The notes: generated by a model not told the origin, from the letters alone. Shown: positions 16,081 to 25,825, counted from the stretch's first letter. The stretch is 60,743 nt of DNA from Clostridiaceae bacterium (GCA_021771025.1 JAETPW010000007.1:1-60743); one strand, 5' to 3'. Numbers and translations are program-made.

Positions 16081-16126
16081 GCACATAAGTTCAGAAATAC
16101 ATGAATTTATGTGCTTTTTGTTTTTT
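16081..16126 (+). terminator. Terminator after divIVA
   Basis: GCACATAA (16081-16088) pairs with TTATGTGC (16107-16114), followed by TTTTTGTTTTTT. Confidence 0.85.
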
Positions 16127-16241
16127 CTGTTTGCTTTTCCATAAATAAACACAAAAAACAAGGAGAAGGCAGGAAAAAGCTTGAAATACAGGAAAAATAT
16201 TACAAACGTGTTAAATGTATATTACAATTTTATGTAGGCTA

Positions 16242-16269
16242 TTGACATTATGAAAAAAAACGATAAAAT
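16242..16269 (+). promoter_or_regulatory. Promoter of the rsmD leader transcript
   Basis: TTGACA (16242-16247), 16-base spacer, TAAAAT (16264-16269). The start point would fall near 16277, just upstream of the first hairpin of the structured leader. Confidence 0.65.
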
Positions 16270-16286
16270 AGTATCATAGAAGAAAT

Positions 16287-16396
16287 GGCGAAATAAAACA
16301 ATCAATTTCACCTAACATAAGGTTATGTAAGCTTTCGAGTTTACAAATTTAAAAAAGAGGAATATGTGGCTTGAAAAAGTCATGTAAGCTAGAAAA
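16287..16396 (+). promoter_or_regulatory. Structured leader family, copy A (before rsmD)
   Basis: Three hairpins in a row: P1 GGCGAAAT with ATTTCACC (16287-16312), P2 TGTAAGCT-TTCG-AGTTTACA (about 16326-16345), and P3 around ATGTGGCTT and AAGTCATGT (16364-16384), closed partly by G-U pairs. AGAGG plus ATG 16364 opens a 7-codon ORF (MWLEKVM, stop 16385-16387) ending 9 bases before the rsmD ATG. Same layout as the leaders at 17764, 33448 and 59901. Confidence 0.7.
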
Positions 16397-16957
16397 ATGA
16401 GAATCATTAGTGGTAGTGCAAGGGGGACAAAATTATATACGTTAGAAGGGTTGGCAACAAGACCAACTTTGGATCGCGTTAAAGAGTCTCTTTTTAATAT
16501 TATTCAATCTCAAGTTTTAGATTGCGTGTTTTTAGATTTATTTGCTGGTAGTGGAGCAATAGGATTGGAAGCTGCTAGTAGAGGGGCTAAGCAAGTAATC
16601 TTAGTAGAAAAATCACCAGAAGCCGTATCGGTTATTAACAAAAATATAGAAAAAACACACCTAAAAGATAAAGTGTTAGTGTATCAAGATTCATTCAAAA
16701 ATGTATTATCAACTAAAGTGCAGAAACAATTAGATTTTATTTATCTTGATCCACCCTATCAAACGCAAATGGGAATAGAAGCTATTACTATTTGCTTAAA
16801 CAGTACATTTGTTACACCAAGTACAACAATGATTTTAGAAACAGATCTTCCAGAAATGGAACAAGAACTACAAAATTTACCAGTAGAAGTGATAGATAAA
16901 AGAAGATATGGAAGGGCCACGTTATATTTTATCAAAAAAAGTCCGTTAACCGAGTAA
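16397..16957 (+). CDS. rsmD: 16S rRNA (guanine966-N2)-methyltransferase RsmD
   Basis: It methylates G966 of 16S rRNA using S-adenosylmethionine. Motifs: MRIISGSARGTKL, ATRPTLDRVKESLFNII, the SAM-binding LDLFAGSGAIGLEAASRGA and the catalytic LDPPY. Length 186 aa is standard. The start follows the repeated leader (copy A) rather than a plain ribosome site, so expression may be coupled to the 7-codon upstream ORF. The next gene begins 15 bases after the stop. The usual partner coaD is absent. Confidence 0.95.
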   Translation: MRIISGSARGTKLYTLEGLATRPTLDRVKESLFNIIQSQVLDCVFLDLFAGSGAIGLEAASRGAKQVILVEKSPEAVSVINKNIEKTHLKDKVLVYQDSFKNVLSTKVQKQLDFIYLDPPYQTQMGIEAITICLNSTFVTPSTTMILETDLPEMEQELQNLPVEVIDKRRYGRATLYFIKKSPLTE

Positions 16958-16972
16958 GAAAGGGGTAAAACC

Positions 16973-17476
16973 ATGGAGATATTCACATTATTAGATACAT
17001 TGGAGGATATATTAGAAGGCAGTAGAAATCTACCATTTTCTACCAAAGGAATCGTGGATAAAGATCAAGCATTAGATTTAATCAAAGAAATTCGTATTAA
17101 ACTTCCCGATGAATTAAAACAAGCAAAATGGGTCAAAGAAGAAAGGCAACGAATTTTAGTAGAAGCTCAAAAAGAAGCAGATGGAATTGTCAAAGAAGCT
17201 GAAAATCGTATTATTGCTATGATTGATGAACACGAAATTACTAGAAAAGCATATGAACAGAAAACAGAAATTATTGAAGCCGCTAATGAAATGTCAAGAG
17301 AAATTTCCAACGGAACGAAAGAATATGCAGATACTCTTTTATCTACTACAGAATCAGTACTTAAAGAAACATTAGCAAAATTGGAAGAAAATATGAGTGA
17401 AGCGTTAAAGTTAATGGAAATTTCGTTACAAGATACCATAAAAACAGTTGAAAATAGCAGAAAAGAATTGAAATAA
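16973..17476 (+). CDS. Coiled-coil protein, F0-b-subunit-like, downstream of rsmD
   Basis: The 167 aa protein has a short N-terminal region (FTLLDTLEDILEGSRNLPF) followed by long amphipathic helices with repeated Ala/Glu/Lys (residues 45-165), similar in texture to ATP synthase b subunits but without a membrane segment. Similar proteins commonly lie beside rsmD in Clostridia and are often labelled ATPase without evidence. AAAGGGG precedes the ATG. A terminator follows. Function unknown. Confidence 0.7.
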   Translation: MEIFTLLDTLEDILEGSRNLPFSTKGIVDKDQALDLIKEIRIKLPDELKQAKWVKEERQRILVEAQKEADGIVKEAENRIIAMIDEHEITRKAYEQKTEIIEAANEMSREISNGTKEYADTLLSTTESVLKETLAKLEENMSEALKLMEISLQDTIKTVENSRKELK

Positions 17477-17493
17477 ATAGAGAAAGAGTTAGG

Positions 17494-17536
17494 AAAGGGA
17501 AAAGAGGTAATGGGGTGGCTCTTTTTCCTTTTTTCT
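17494..17536 (+). terminator. Terminator after the rsmD unit
   Basis: AAAGGGAAAAGAG (17494-17506) pairs with CTCTTTTTCCTTT (17519-17531) with one G-U pair, followed by Ts. Confidence 0.7.
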
Positions 17537-17703
17537 GCTTTTAGTGATTGGTGTTTATTTATTTTGTGTTATTCTCGGTGAAGTGGGATTTTGGGCTTGT
17601 GGTGAGTGAGAAGAAATCTTTGAAAAAAGTGAGATAAATGTTAAAAGAGTTATTTAGAAGGAAAAAATAGTAGGAAATTTCATTAATTTTAGCTAAAAGA
17701 TAA

Positions 17704-17732
17704 TTGCAAACAAATGGTTGATGTGCTATACT
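17704..17732 (+). promoter_or_regulatory. Promoter of the ftsK leader transcript
   Basis: TTGCAA (17704-17709), 17-base spacer, TATACT (17727-17732). It would start transcription about 25 bases before the structured leader. Confidence 0.65.
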
Positions 17733-17763
17733 GAATGTGCTAAAAGAGAATACAGAGAAAGAG

Positions 17764-17865
17764 GATGGAAACTGAAAAAATAATTTACAGCATCTAGTTT
17801 AGGTAAGATTTCAGAGTTTACTAATATGAGGAAAGGGGGAATATGTTGGCTTTGACAGCTAACAT
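17764..17865 (+). promoter_or_regulatory. Structured leader family, copy B (before ftsK)
   Basis: P1 is GATG/CATC (17764-17794, with inner CTG/CAG), P2 is GGTAAGATTTCAGAGTTTACT and P3 is GTTGGCT-TTGAC-AGCTAAC (17845-17863). GAGGAAAGGGGG lies just before ATG 17843, which opens a 9-codon ORF, MLALTANIC, with its TAG at 17870-17872. The ftsK ATG at 17866 overlaps the end of this ORF, so ribosomes finishing it could re-initiate on ftsK. Confidence 0.75.
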
Positions 17866-20397
17866 ATGCTAGGAAAAATGGCTAAAAAGAAAAAATATCA
17901 AAAACGAAAAACAGGAAAACGTGTAGCAAGTAAGAAGAGGCAAGCTAGTCGTATTGATCTAGCCGTTGTTGTTTTGATTGTGCTAAGTGTTTTATTAGCC
18001 GTTTTGATTTTTACTAAATCAGGAGTGGTAGGCGTAAAATTGAGTGAAATACTAGGAGGAATGATGGGGATTGTTCGCTATGTTGTTCCTGTTGGTATTT
18101 TTGCTATTGCCATAAAACTGGCCTGTGCTGATCGAAATGAATTTCTTGGGTCAAAAATTGCCCAATACGTAGTATTTTTAATTAGTGTAACGGTATTGAT
18201 GAGTGTATTTCAGATAGCAGGAGGCGAGCTTTCTTCTACGAAAGAATTATCAGAAATAGCTAAAGATGCGTATCAAATAGGAGCTGAAGGAAACGGAGGA
18301 GGAACACTTGGAGCTATATTAGCAGTACCATTAACGAATTTATTAGGAATTATTGGTTCAGTTATTTTGTGTGTAGGAGTGGCGATTGTTTTATTGGTAT
18401 TTATGTTTGGCATTAGTTTATCTGACATCATTCAAGATTTTGTTGAGCGTTCACAAGAAAGACATGAAGAACGTGCTGAAGAACGTAAACTAAGCAAAGA
18501 GGAAGAATGGGAAATGCGAGAACAACTTCGTGAGGAAAGAAGAAGAAAACGAGCTGAAAGAGAAGCAAGCAGACCAGAAAAACAGAAAAAAGTAACCGAA
18601 GTTGCTAATGAAATTATGCCACCAAATGATATGGAAAATCAAATTAAAATTAATTTTGGAGGGCAAATTGTTGATCAAGAAGATCCTAAAGGAATTAAAA
18701 AATACGATCATAGTCACGATGACTTAACTCCGTTGACAAAAGACAATAAAAAACATGGATTATTTGGACAATTAGAAAATAGGCAAATGCAAAAAGAAGA
18801 AAAGCAAGAAATTCAACCAGATGTTATTGAAAATAATTTATTCAAGAAAGAAGAAGAAAAACGAGAAGAAAAAATAAAAGAAGTTCTGCAATTAGAACAT
18901 GCCATGGTAGTAGAAGATGAAAATTATGAATATCCTCCCATTGAATTATTAGCTAAACCCGGGAAGAAAGCATTAAAAGGGGGAGCAAAAGCTTTAGCCG
19001 ATACAGCCACACGTTTGCAAAAAACATTGTACAGTTTTGGCGTATCTGCTAAAGTAGAAAACGTATCGGTTGGTCCAGCCATTACTCGCTATGAACTAAA
19101 ACCAGCAGAGGGAGTTCGCGTTAGTAAAATTGCTAATCTAGCTGATGATATTGCGTTAAACTTAGCCGCTGAAACCATTCGTATCGAGGCACCGATTCCC
19201 GGAAAACAAGCAGTAGGAATCGAAGTACCAAACAAAGAAAAAGAAGCAGTACATTTGCGTGAAGTATTAGAAAGTGAAGAATTTTCTGAAAATAAATCAA
19301 AGTTAACCGTTGCTCTAGGAAAAGATGTAGCAGGAAACATTCAGTTAGCCGATATTGCCAAAATGCCTCATGTACTGATTGCTGGGTCTACAGGGTCAGG
19401 AAAGAGTGTGTGTATCAATACCATTATTACGAGTATTGTATATCATGCTAAACCAAGTGAAGTAAAACTAGTTATGGTTGATCCAAAAGTAGTAGAGCTT
19501 TCTGTTTATAATGGAATTCCTCATTTATTAATTCCAGTAGTCACTGATCCGAAAAAGGCAGCAGGAGCATTAGCTTGGGCTGTACAAGAGATGGACGACC
19601 GTTATAACAAGTTTGCTACTAAGGGGGTAAGAGACTTAAAAGGTTATAATAAAGTAATTGAAAAAGAAGGGGGAGTTGGAAAATTACCCCAAATTGTTAT
19701 CATTGTGGATGAGCTTGCTGATTTAATGATGGTAGCGGCAAAAGATGTAGAAGAAGCTATTTGCCGTTTAGCTCAAAAAGCAAGAGCAGCGGGGATGCAC
19801 CTAGTTATTGCTACACAAAGGCCATCCGTTGATGTCATCACAGGATTAATCAAAGCCAATATACCATCTCGAATTGCTTTTGCTGTATCTTCTCAAGTAG
19901 ATTCAAGAACAATTCTAGACGGAGTAGGAGCTGAAAAATTATTAGGAAAAGGAGATATGCTATTTTTCCCAACAGGTGCTCCAAAGCCAGTTAGGGTACA
20001 AGGAGCTTTTGTATCTGATGAAGAAGTAGAAAAAATTGTTGATTTTATTAAATCAAATGGTACAGCTAACTACAGTGAAGATATTTTAGAATCCATCGAA
20101 AATAATAATAAATCAGATAAAGAATTAGCAGAAGAGGCAGACGATGATGATACAGATCCATTTTTAAATGAAGCGATAGAAACAGTAGTAGAAACAGGGC
20201 AAGCTTCTACCTCATTTATCCAAAGGAGGTTTAAAGTTGGCTATGCACGAGCAGGAAGAATTATTGATCAAATGGAGGAAAGAGGTATTATTTCTGGCTA
20301 TCAAGGAAGTAAGCCAAGAGAGGTATTAATGTCTAAAGAAAGATGGCATGAACTCAAGATGGGAACCAATGAAGTTTCCACAGAGCAGATATCTTAA
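17866..20397 (+). CDS. ftsK: DNA translocase FtsK/SpoIIIE
   Basis: The 843 aa protein has four N-terminal membrane segments (about residues 27-195), a charged linker (200-350), and a motor domain with Walker A AGSTGSGKSV, then VDPKVVELSVYNGIPHL, IVDELADLMM (Walker B) and ATQRPSVDVITG. The C-terminal winged helix (about 765-830, TSFIQRRFKVGYARAGRI) is the gamma domain that reads KOPS/SRS signals. It pumps DNA at the division septum. ATG 17866 overlaps the leader ORF; ATG 17878 (MAKKKKYQ) is an equally good start. Independent of rsmD by its own promoter. Confidence 0.95.
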   Translation: MLGKMAKKKKYQKRKTGKRVASKKRQASRIDLAVVVLIVLSVLLAVLIFTKSGVVGVKLSEILGGMMGIVRYVVPVGIFAIAIKLACADRNEFLGSKIAQYVVFLISVTVLMSVFQIAGGELSSTKELSEIAKDAYQIGAEGNGGGTLGAILAVPLTNLLGIIGSVILCVGVAIVLLVFMFGISLSDIIQDFVERSQERHEERAEERKLSKEEEWEMREQLREERRRKRAEREASRPEKQKKVTEVANEIMPPNDMENQIKINFGGQIVDQEDPKGIKKYDHSHDDLTPLTKDNKKHGLFGQLENRQMQKEEKQEIQPDVIENNLFKKEEEKREEKIKEVLQLEHAMVVEDENYEYPPIELLAKPGKKALKGGAKALADTATRLQKTLYSFGVSAKVENVSVGPAITRYELKPAEGVRVSKIANLADDIALNLAAETIRIEAPIPGKQAVGIEVPNKEKEAVHLREVLESEEFSENKSKLTVALGKDVAGNIQLADIAKMPHVLIAGSTGSGKSVCINTIITSIVYHAKPSEVKLVMVDPKVVELSVYNGIPHLLIPVVTDPKKAAGALAWAVQEMDDRYNKFATKGVRDLKGYNKVIEKEGGVGKLPQIVIIVDELADLMMVAAKDVEEAICRLAQKARAAGMHLVIATQRPSVDVITGLIKANIPSRIAFAVSSQVDSRTILDGVGAEKLLGKGDMLFFPTGAPKPVRVQGAFVSDEEVEKIVDFIKSNGTANYSEDILESIENNNKSDKELAEEADDDDTDPFLNEAIETVVETGQASTSFIQRRFKVGYARAGRIIDQMEERGIISGYQGSKPREVLMSKERWHELKMGTNEVSTEQIS

Positions 20398-20482
20398 CAA
20401 AAAAAGAATACTTAATAAAAGTTCTGTTTTGTTGATTAGAAGGGAAGAAAATTGATGAGAATGAAGAAAAGGAGAGAGAAGT

Positions 20483-22063
20483 TTGCCTAAGAAAAAAGAT
20501 TTTTTTGAAAAAATTGTTAAGCGTGATTATAATAATGAATTGGAAACTATTTTAGAACAGAAAAATTTCGACGAAAATGCCAAAAGCACTCTTCTTAGTA
20601 TTTTGTATAAAATAGAGGCTGCCTACCCTGATATAAAAAAAGTAAAGCAAGATATTGAATCAAAAGAGGAATACGTAAAATATTTTCTTCACATAATCGA
20701 TAAAAAATGCGATTCACTCAAAATTGTTCACATGAATTCAGAAGAGAGTCATATTCCAGAAAATCGAACATATTGGATAGATCCTAGCCAAAAAAGTTTG
20801 GAATGTTATCCGATTGAACGAAAAGTTTTATATGCCATTAGTAAATTAGCCAAACAAGAAACCATTATTCATGATCAGTATTTTTTAATCTATTCTACTT
20901 TATCAGATTTAATTAATGTAGGAAATAGTATCAATATGGTAGAACCTCTTCGTGATTTTAATGGTTATTCTTGGACAACCATTCCTGCTGAAATAGAAAG
21001 TATTGAACATAACTTAGTTTATCAAACTTTACGTATTATCATAGGACATGAATTCTTAAATCGTTGGGTTCGCAATACAGAATTTGTCATGGATTATTAT
21101 GAAATGTTTCAAGAAGAATTAGTGCAAAAATTAGGTCAGGAAGAAGCTGCTGATTGGCTTACTTCACTTTGTAAGTTATCTGTATTAGTACTCATGAAGT
21201 ATAAACCTCAAAAAACAGAAGAAATGCAAGCCATGAAAACTCAGATTGATAAACAATTAGAACAAATGAAAGATAGGCAAAAGTATGTACAAAACTTAAC
21301 AAAGCAAAAAAGGCAAATAACATTACTCATCAAAAAAATAGACGAAACGATAAATAATAAAGAATTATTAGAGCAAGAATACGTGAAACGAAATGCTGAT
21401 TTACCATTAGAACAAAAAATTTTTAGTATGAGAGTACTAGGCGAAATGATGGTAAAAGAAAGAGAACAATATTTTACCCAAATTGAAAAAATGAATCAAA
21501 GAATGAATCCTGACCATTTTGTACAGCTAGAAAAAGAATTACAAGAAAAAGAAACCTACTTATCACTATTAGATGTAAAAGAAGTAGAAACAGCCATTCA
21601 ACAAGAATTGATTCGATTAGTACAATTAGCAATTCAAGCATTAACTAAACGAGTAGAACAAATACAAGAAAAAACAGAAATAATAGCTATCTTATACCAA
21701 TTTCGTTATTTCCGTATGATTCCTTTTTCATTAACAGAACAAGTACAAGAAAAACAAGAATTGCAAGAAGAAATAAGAACACTAACTAAAGTAATATTAA
21801 CTAAAGCCCATCAATTGAAAGTATTAAGGCAAGTTTCTCCCAATGAGAACATAAATGAACAGATTATGCAAAACATGTTTCACTTAAGAAGTATATCACT
21901 AGAAAATTTATGGCTTAAATTAACCAAAGAAAAAGAAGAAGTTTTTGTGCAATTTTTAGAAGAAGATAGAATGGAAGAAAAGTTCAAAATAGGAACAAAA
22001 GAACAATTTTCAGGGAAGGAACTGAAACTCAAATGGAATAAAAAAATAAAATTATTTGAATGA
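20483..22063 (+). CDS. hypothetical coiled-coil protein, 526 aa
   Basis: I recognise no family. The TTG start at 20483 follows AAAGGAGAGAGAAG. The first 240 residues look globular, with conserved-looking aromatic stretches (RTYWIDPSQ, NGYSWTTIPAEIES, GHEFLNRWVRNTEFVMDYYEMF); residues about 235-470 are Gln/Glu/Lys-rich coiled coil. There is no signal peptide or membrane segment, so it is cytoplasmic. It lies 85 bases after ftsK and 79 bases before the beta-CASP nuclease gene, in the same direction. A structural or division role is possible only by context. Confidence 0.65.
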   Translation: MPKKKDFFEKIVKRDYNNELETILEQKNFDENAKSTLLSILYKIEAAYPDIKKVKQDIESKEEYVKYFLHIIDKKCDSLKIVHMNSEESHIPENRTYWIDPSQKSLECYPIERKVLYAISKLAKQETIIHDQYFLIYSTLSDLINVGNSINMVEPLRDFNGYSWTTIPAEIESIEHNLVYQTLRIIIGHEFLNRWVRNTEFVMDYYEMFQEELVQKLGQEEAADWLTSLCKLSVLVLMKYKPQKTEEMQAMKTQIDKQLEQMKDRQKYVQNLTKQKRQITLLIKKIDETINNKELLEQEYVKRNADLPLEQKIFSMRVLGEMMVKEREQYFTQIEKMNQRMNPDHFVQLEKELQEKETYLSLLDVKEVETAIQQELIRLVQLAIQALTKRVEQIQEKTEIIAILYQFRYFRMIPFSLTEQVQEKQELQEEIRTLTKVILTKAHQLKVLRQVSPNENINEQIMQNMFHLRSISLENLWLKLTKEKEEVFVQFLEEDRMEEKFKIGTKEQFSGKELKLKWNKKIKLFE

Positions 22064-22142
22064 TCTTGTTTCATTCTTAACAGGTAATATAGAATAGTAA
22101 AGTAAAAAGATATAAAATAACCTAAGAAAGTGAGGATATCAA

Positions 22143-23786
22143 ATGAAAATAACATTTTTAGGAGCGACAAGAACGGTAACTGGTTCAAACTATTTAGTAG
22201 AGGCAGTAGGCAAAAAATTTTTAGTAGATTGTGGAATGTGGCAAGGAAAGGCCGAATTAGAAGAAGAAAATTTTCAGGAGTTTGAATTTAATGTGGCAGA
22301 TATTGATTTTGTATTGTTAACTCATGCTCATATTGATCACTCAGGAAGAATTCCTAAATTATACAAAGAAGGTTATCGAGGAAAAGTTTATGCTCATAAA
22401 GCTACTTGTGATTTATGTGCATTAATGTTACCAGATAGTGGGCATATCCAAGAACAAGAAAGTCAGTGGAAAAACAAAAAGAGAATTCGTCGTGGAGAAG
22501 AACCAAGGGAACCACTATATACAGCAGAAGAGGCCGCTAGATGTTTAGAAGTTTTTGAGCCAGTAGCTTATGATCAAATTATTGAAATAACACCTGAAAT
22601 TCATGTTCGTTACAACGATGCTGGTCATATGTTAGGATCTAGTATTATTGAATTATGGGTCAAAGAAGAAGGAAAAGAAGTCAAAACTGTATTTACAGGA
22701 GATTTAGGAAATAATGATATTCCTTTACTTAATCCTATTACCATGATTGAAGACACAGATTATCTAGTAATGGAGTCAACCTATGGTAGTCGCTTGCACG
22801 TAAAAAACGAAGAAAAAGCTGAGTTATTCTTAGATATTGTTTCAGAGACATTAGATCAAGGAGGAACTGTGGTTATTCCTTCATTTGCTGTAGGCAGAAC
22901 CCAAGAAATTTTATATGAAATTAATCATCTAAAAGAAGAAAAAAAAGACGAAGAATTCAAACGAAAATACCAAACTCTAATGAAAGCTCCCGTATATGTA
23001 GATAGTCCATTAGCCATTTCAGCCACAGAAGTATTCCGTGAAAATACTGACCTTTTTGATGACGAAATTAAAGAGGAAATTATGAGAGGTGATAATCCAC
23101 TAGAATTTCCTGGATTAAAATTCACACGAACTGCAGATGAATCAAAAGCATTAAATGAAGATCCAACACCAGCAATTATCATTTCAGCAAGTGGTATGTG
23201 TGAAGTAGGAAGAATTAAGCACCATTTAAAACATAATATTTGGAATCCCAAAAATACGATTTTATTTGTAGGTTACCAAGCACCAGGAACATTAGGCTAT
23301 CAAATTGTTAATGGAGCCAAAACCGTAAAAATTTTCGGAGAAGAAATGGCTGTTAATGCGAGAATTGAATATATTGAAGGGTATTCAGGCCATGCCGATC
23401 AAGAAGGCTTAATGAATTTTATTTATTCATTTAGAGAAAAGCCAAAGCAAATCTTTTTAATTCATGGAGAAGAAGAATCGCAAGATGTATTACAAAAAAA
23501 GATAGAAACAGATACTAATTTGTCAGTTACAGTACCTAATTTTGGTGAAACCTATGACTTAAATGGAGAAGTAATACTAACCCATAAAGTAGAAAGAAAA
23601 ATTCCAGTCACCCTAAAATCAGAGGTATTAAAACGTTTAGAAAAACTAAAAGAAGAAATGAAAGACATGGAAGTATACGTCAAAGAAGATATGGATAATA
23701 CAGAGTTGAAAGATGAAGATGTTTTCCGCATTAACGAAAAAATCAAAGATTTAGAAAAACAAATATTGTCTGTAATCGAAGGGTAA
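22143..23786 (+). CDS. Metallo-beta-lactamase/beta-CASP RNase-like protein (COG1236 type)
   Basis: The 547 aa protein begins MKITFLGATRTVTGSNYLVE and has the metal-binding THAHIDHSGRIPKL, a later DAGHMLGSS, and GDLGNNDIPLL. The beta-CASP region has VMESTYGSRLH, PVYVDSPLAISATEVF, IISASGMCEVGRIKHHLKHN and GYSGHADQEGLMNF, the pattern of RNA-processing beta-CASP enzymes (YSH1/CPSF-like and RMMBL). Likely an endo- or exoribonuclease in the cytoplasm; the RNA target is unknown. The last 70 residues form a helical tail absent in shorter homologues. Confidence 0.88.
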   Translation: MKITFLGATRTVTGSNYLVEAVGKKFLVDCGMWQGKAELEEENFQEFEFNVADIDFVLLTHAHIDHSGRIPKLYKEGYRGKVYAHKATCDLCALMLPDSGHIQEQESQWKNKKRIRRGEEPREPLYTAEEAARCLEVFEPVAYDQIIEITPEIHVRYNDAGHMLGSSIIELWVKEEGKEVKTVFTGDLGNNDIPLLNPITMIEDTDYLVMESTYGSRLHVKNEEKAELFLDIVSETLDQGGTVVIPSFAVGRTQEILYEINHLKEEKKDEEFKRKYQTLMKAPVYVDSPLAISATEVFRENTDLFDDEIKEEIMRGDNPLEFPGLKFTRTADESKALNEDPTPAIIISASGMCEVGRIKHHLKHNIWNPKNTILFVGYQAPGTLGYQIVNGAKTVKIFGEEMAVNARIEYIEGYSGHADQEGLMNFIYSFREKPKQIFLIHGEEESQDVLQKKIETDTNLSVTVPNFGETYDLNGEVILTHKVERKIPVTLKSEVLKRLEKLKEEMKDMEVYVKEDMDNTELKDEDVFRINEKIKDLEKQILSVIEG

Positions 23787-23854
23787 AACTAACCTGAAAG
23801 ATAATTGGTTATGGGGATTCCATAAACCCAAATAAAAATGAAGGAATGAAAAAA

Positions 23855-25825
23855 ATGGAAAATAAGTATTTAAATGAAGCAATCATAGGAAATAAAAACA
23901 TATTAGCCACTTTTACTGGGAAAGGAGAATTACAACGAATTTATTTCCCCAGTCGAGATCATAGGCAATATTTAGACTTTTTTCAAACAGGAGTAAAATT
24001 AAATTCTTCAGATTTAATTTATTTGCATGATGATATTAATAATACTTATTTACAATATTACGATACAGATACCAATATTCTAAATACGGAAATAACCAAT
24101 ACCTATTTTAATTTAAAAATTTTACAAACTGATTACGTATTAGTAAAAGAAAATGTATTAGCCAAAAAATATATATTCTTAAATGAGGGAAAAATTGATC
24201 TAACTACAGAATTCTTCATCCATTCAGCTTTACAAACCAATCAAAATAATATGGTTAGTTGTAAAATGATAGATGGAGGGATGATACAATATGCCCATGA
24301 CTTTTCTTTCTCCACTTTTGCTAAAGGATATCAAGTGAGCAAACACCAAATCAATGGAAGTGCAGCAAACATTAAACGAGGAGAAATCTATGACAAAGAC
24401 TATATTGGTATGTCAAATGATGCAAGTATGAGTTTTAACATAGGAATTCTTCACCCAAACGAAAAAAAAGAATTGCAAATTTGTGTATTATTAGATGAAA
24501 ATCGTTGTGGATCAGCTTTAGAGGATGAAATCGAGAGAATTAAACGAATAGATTATGACAAAGAACAAGTCAAAACAAAAGCCTATTGGCGAAAATACGT
24601 CAAAACTCATAATGGACTAAACCTAAAAGAACCCAAAAATACTTATGAAGAAAAAATACAAGACATTTATAAACGAAGCATACTCCTATTTCCCTTATTA
24701 ACCAATAATGAAACTGGTGGAGTAATCGCTTCACCAGAAATAGACGAAGAAAGAACCCAATGTGGAAGATATGATTACTGTTGGCCAAGAGATGCCGTAT
24801 TTGTAACAAAAGCTATGGATATTTTAGGAATGGAAAAAGAATCTGAAAAATTTTATCAAGTCTTTTGTCAAAAAACACAAAGTAAAAATGGAATGTGGGA
24901 GCAACGCTTTTATACAGACGGAAAATTAGCACCATGTTGGGGCTATCAAATTGACGAAACAGCAAGTGTAGTGTATGGAGTTTATCAACATTATTTAGAT
25001 ACCAAGAAAGAAACTTTTCTCAAACAAAACCTAACCATGTGTGAAAAAGCAGTAGAATTTTTAAAACGCTATTGTAAAGACTGGCTTGGCTTAGAAGCCA
25101 AAGAGGAACGAGACAAAGACAAAGTACAAGAAGAAATAGAAGAACAAAGAAGAAAAATGAATCAAGGACATCGCTATCATATTAGTTATGACTTATGGGA
25201 AATGTGTGAAGGAATTCACTTCTACTCATTAGCCAGCATATATGCAGCATTTGAATCTATGCTAGGTATCTATCGTGCACTTGGAAAAAATGTATCCGAC
25301 TTTGAAAACAATCGTCTAAAAGAAGAAAAAATTTCACGAAACGAAAAAGAACTAGAAAAATTATTAGTCGGCTTAAAAAAATACATGAACGACAACTTAT
25401 ACGACGAAGAAAAGAAATCCTATATCCGTAATCCAGAAGACAAAAAAATGGACATCAGTTTATTAGGAGCAGTAACACCATTCCATGTATTCAAACCAAA
25501 AGAAAAGAAAATACAAAACACAGTAGAGCGAATCAATCTATCCCTAAGAACCTATACAGGAGGATACACGAGATTTGAGCAAGACAATTACAGAAACGGA
25601 AATCCATGGCCAATTGCCAACCTATGGATGACACTCTATTACTTAGAATCCGGAGAAAAGAAAAAAGCCAAAGAAGCGTTTGACTTTGTTGTCAAAACAG
25701 CTGGAAAGCATGACTTTCTAGGAGAGCAAGTAGACAATCAAACCTTAAAACCTAATTGGGTAATCGGCCTTGGTTGGTCACATGCTATGTTTATTATGGT
25801 ATTGAAAAAAATGCTGATGAGTTAA
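23855..25825 (+). CDS. Glycoside hydrolase family 15 (glucoamylase-like)
   Basis: The start is taken as the ATG at 23855, nine bases after AAGGA; an ATG three codons earlier abuts the site. The N-terminal beta-sandwich (about residues 1-250) and C-terminal alpha/alpha toroid fit GH15 enzymes of the glucoamylase/trehalase-like group. The toroid shows QCGRYDYCWPRDAVFV (catalytic region), HRYHISYDLWEMCEG, TGGYTRFEQDNYRNGNPWPIANLW and WVIGLGWSHAMF. No signal peptide, so it likely acts on intracellular glucans such as glycogen or maltodextrins. It is just upstream of the glycolytic gene gap. Confidence 0.85.
   Translation: MENKYLNEAIIGNKNILATFTGKGELQRIYFPSRDHRQYLDFFQTGVKLNSSDLIYLHDDINNTYLQYYDTDTNILNTEITNTYFNLKILQTDYVLVKENVLAKKYIFLNEGKIDLTTEFFIHSALQTNQNNMVSCKMIDGGMIQYAHDFSFSTFAKGYQVSKHQINGSAANIKRGEIYDKDYIGMSNDASMSFNIGILHPNEKKELQICVLLDENRCGSALEDEIERIKRIDYDKEQVKTKAYWRKYVKTHNGLNLKEPKNTYEEKIQDIYKRSILLFPLLTNNETGGVIASPEIDEERTQCGRYDYCWPRDAVFVTKAMDILGMEKESEKFYQVFCQKTQSKNGMWEQRFYTDGKLAPCWGYQIDETASVVYGVYQHYLDTKKETFLKQNLTMCEKAVEFLKRYCKDWLGLEAKEERDKDKVQEEIEEQRRKMNQGHRYHISYDLWEMCEGIHFYSLASIYAAFESMLGIYRALGKNVSDFENNRLKEEKISRNEKELEKLLVGLKKYMNDNLYDEEKKSYIRNPEDKKMDISLLGAVTPFHVFKPKEKKIQNTVERINLSLRTYTGGYTRFEQDNYRNGNPWPIANLWMTLYYLESGEKKKAKEAFDFVVKTAGKHDFLGEQVDNQTLKPNWVIGLGWSHAMFIMVLKKMLMS

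Noticed and set aside
16287..17865. Leader family as a T-box, SAM, purine or c-di-GMP riboswitch
   Set aside because: The T-box signature and the conserved cores of those classes are absent, and the downstream genes share no pathway.
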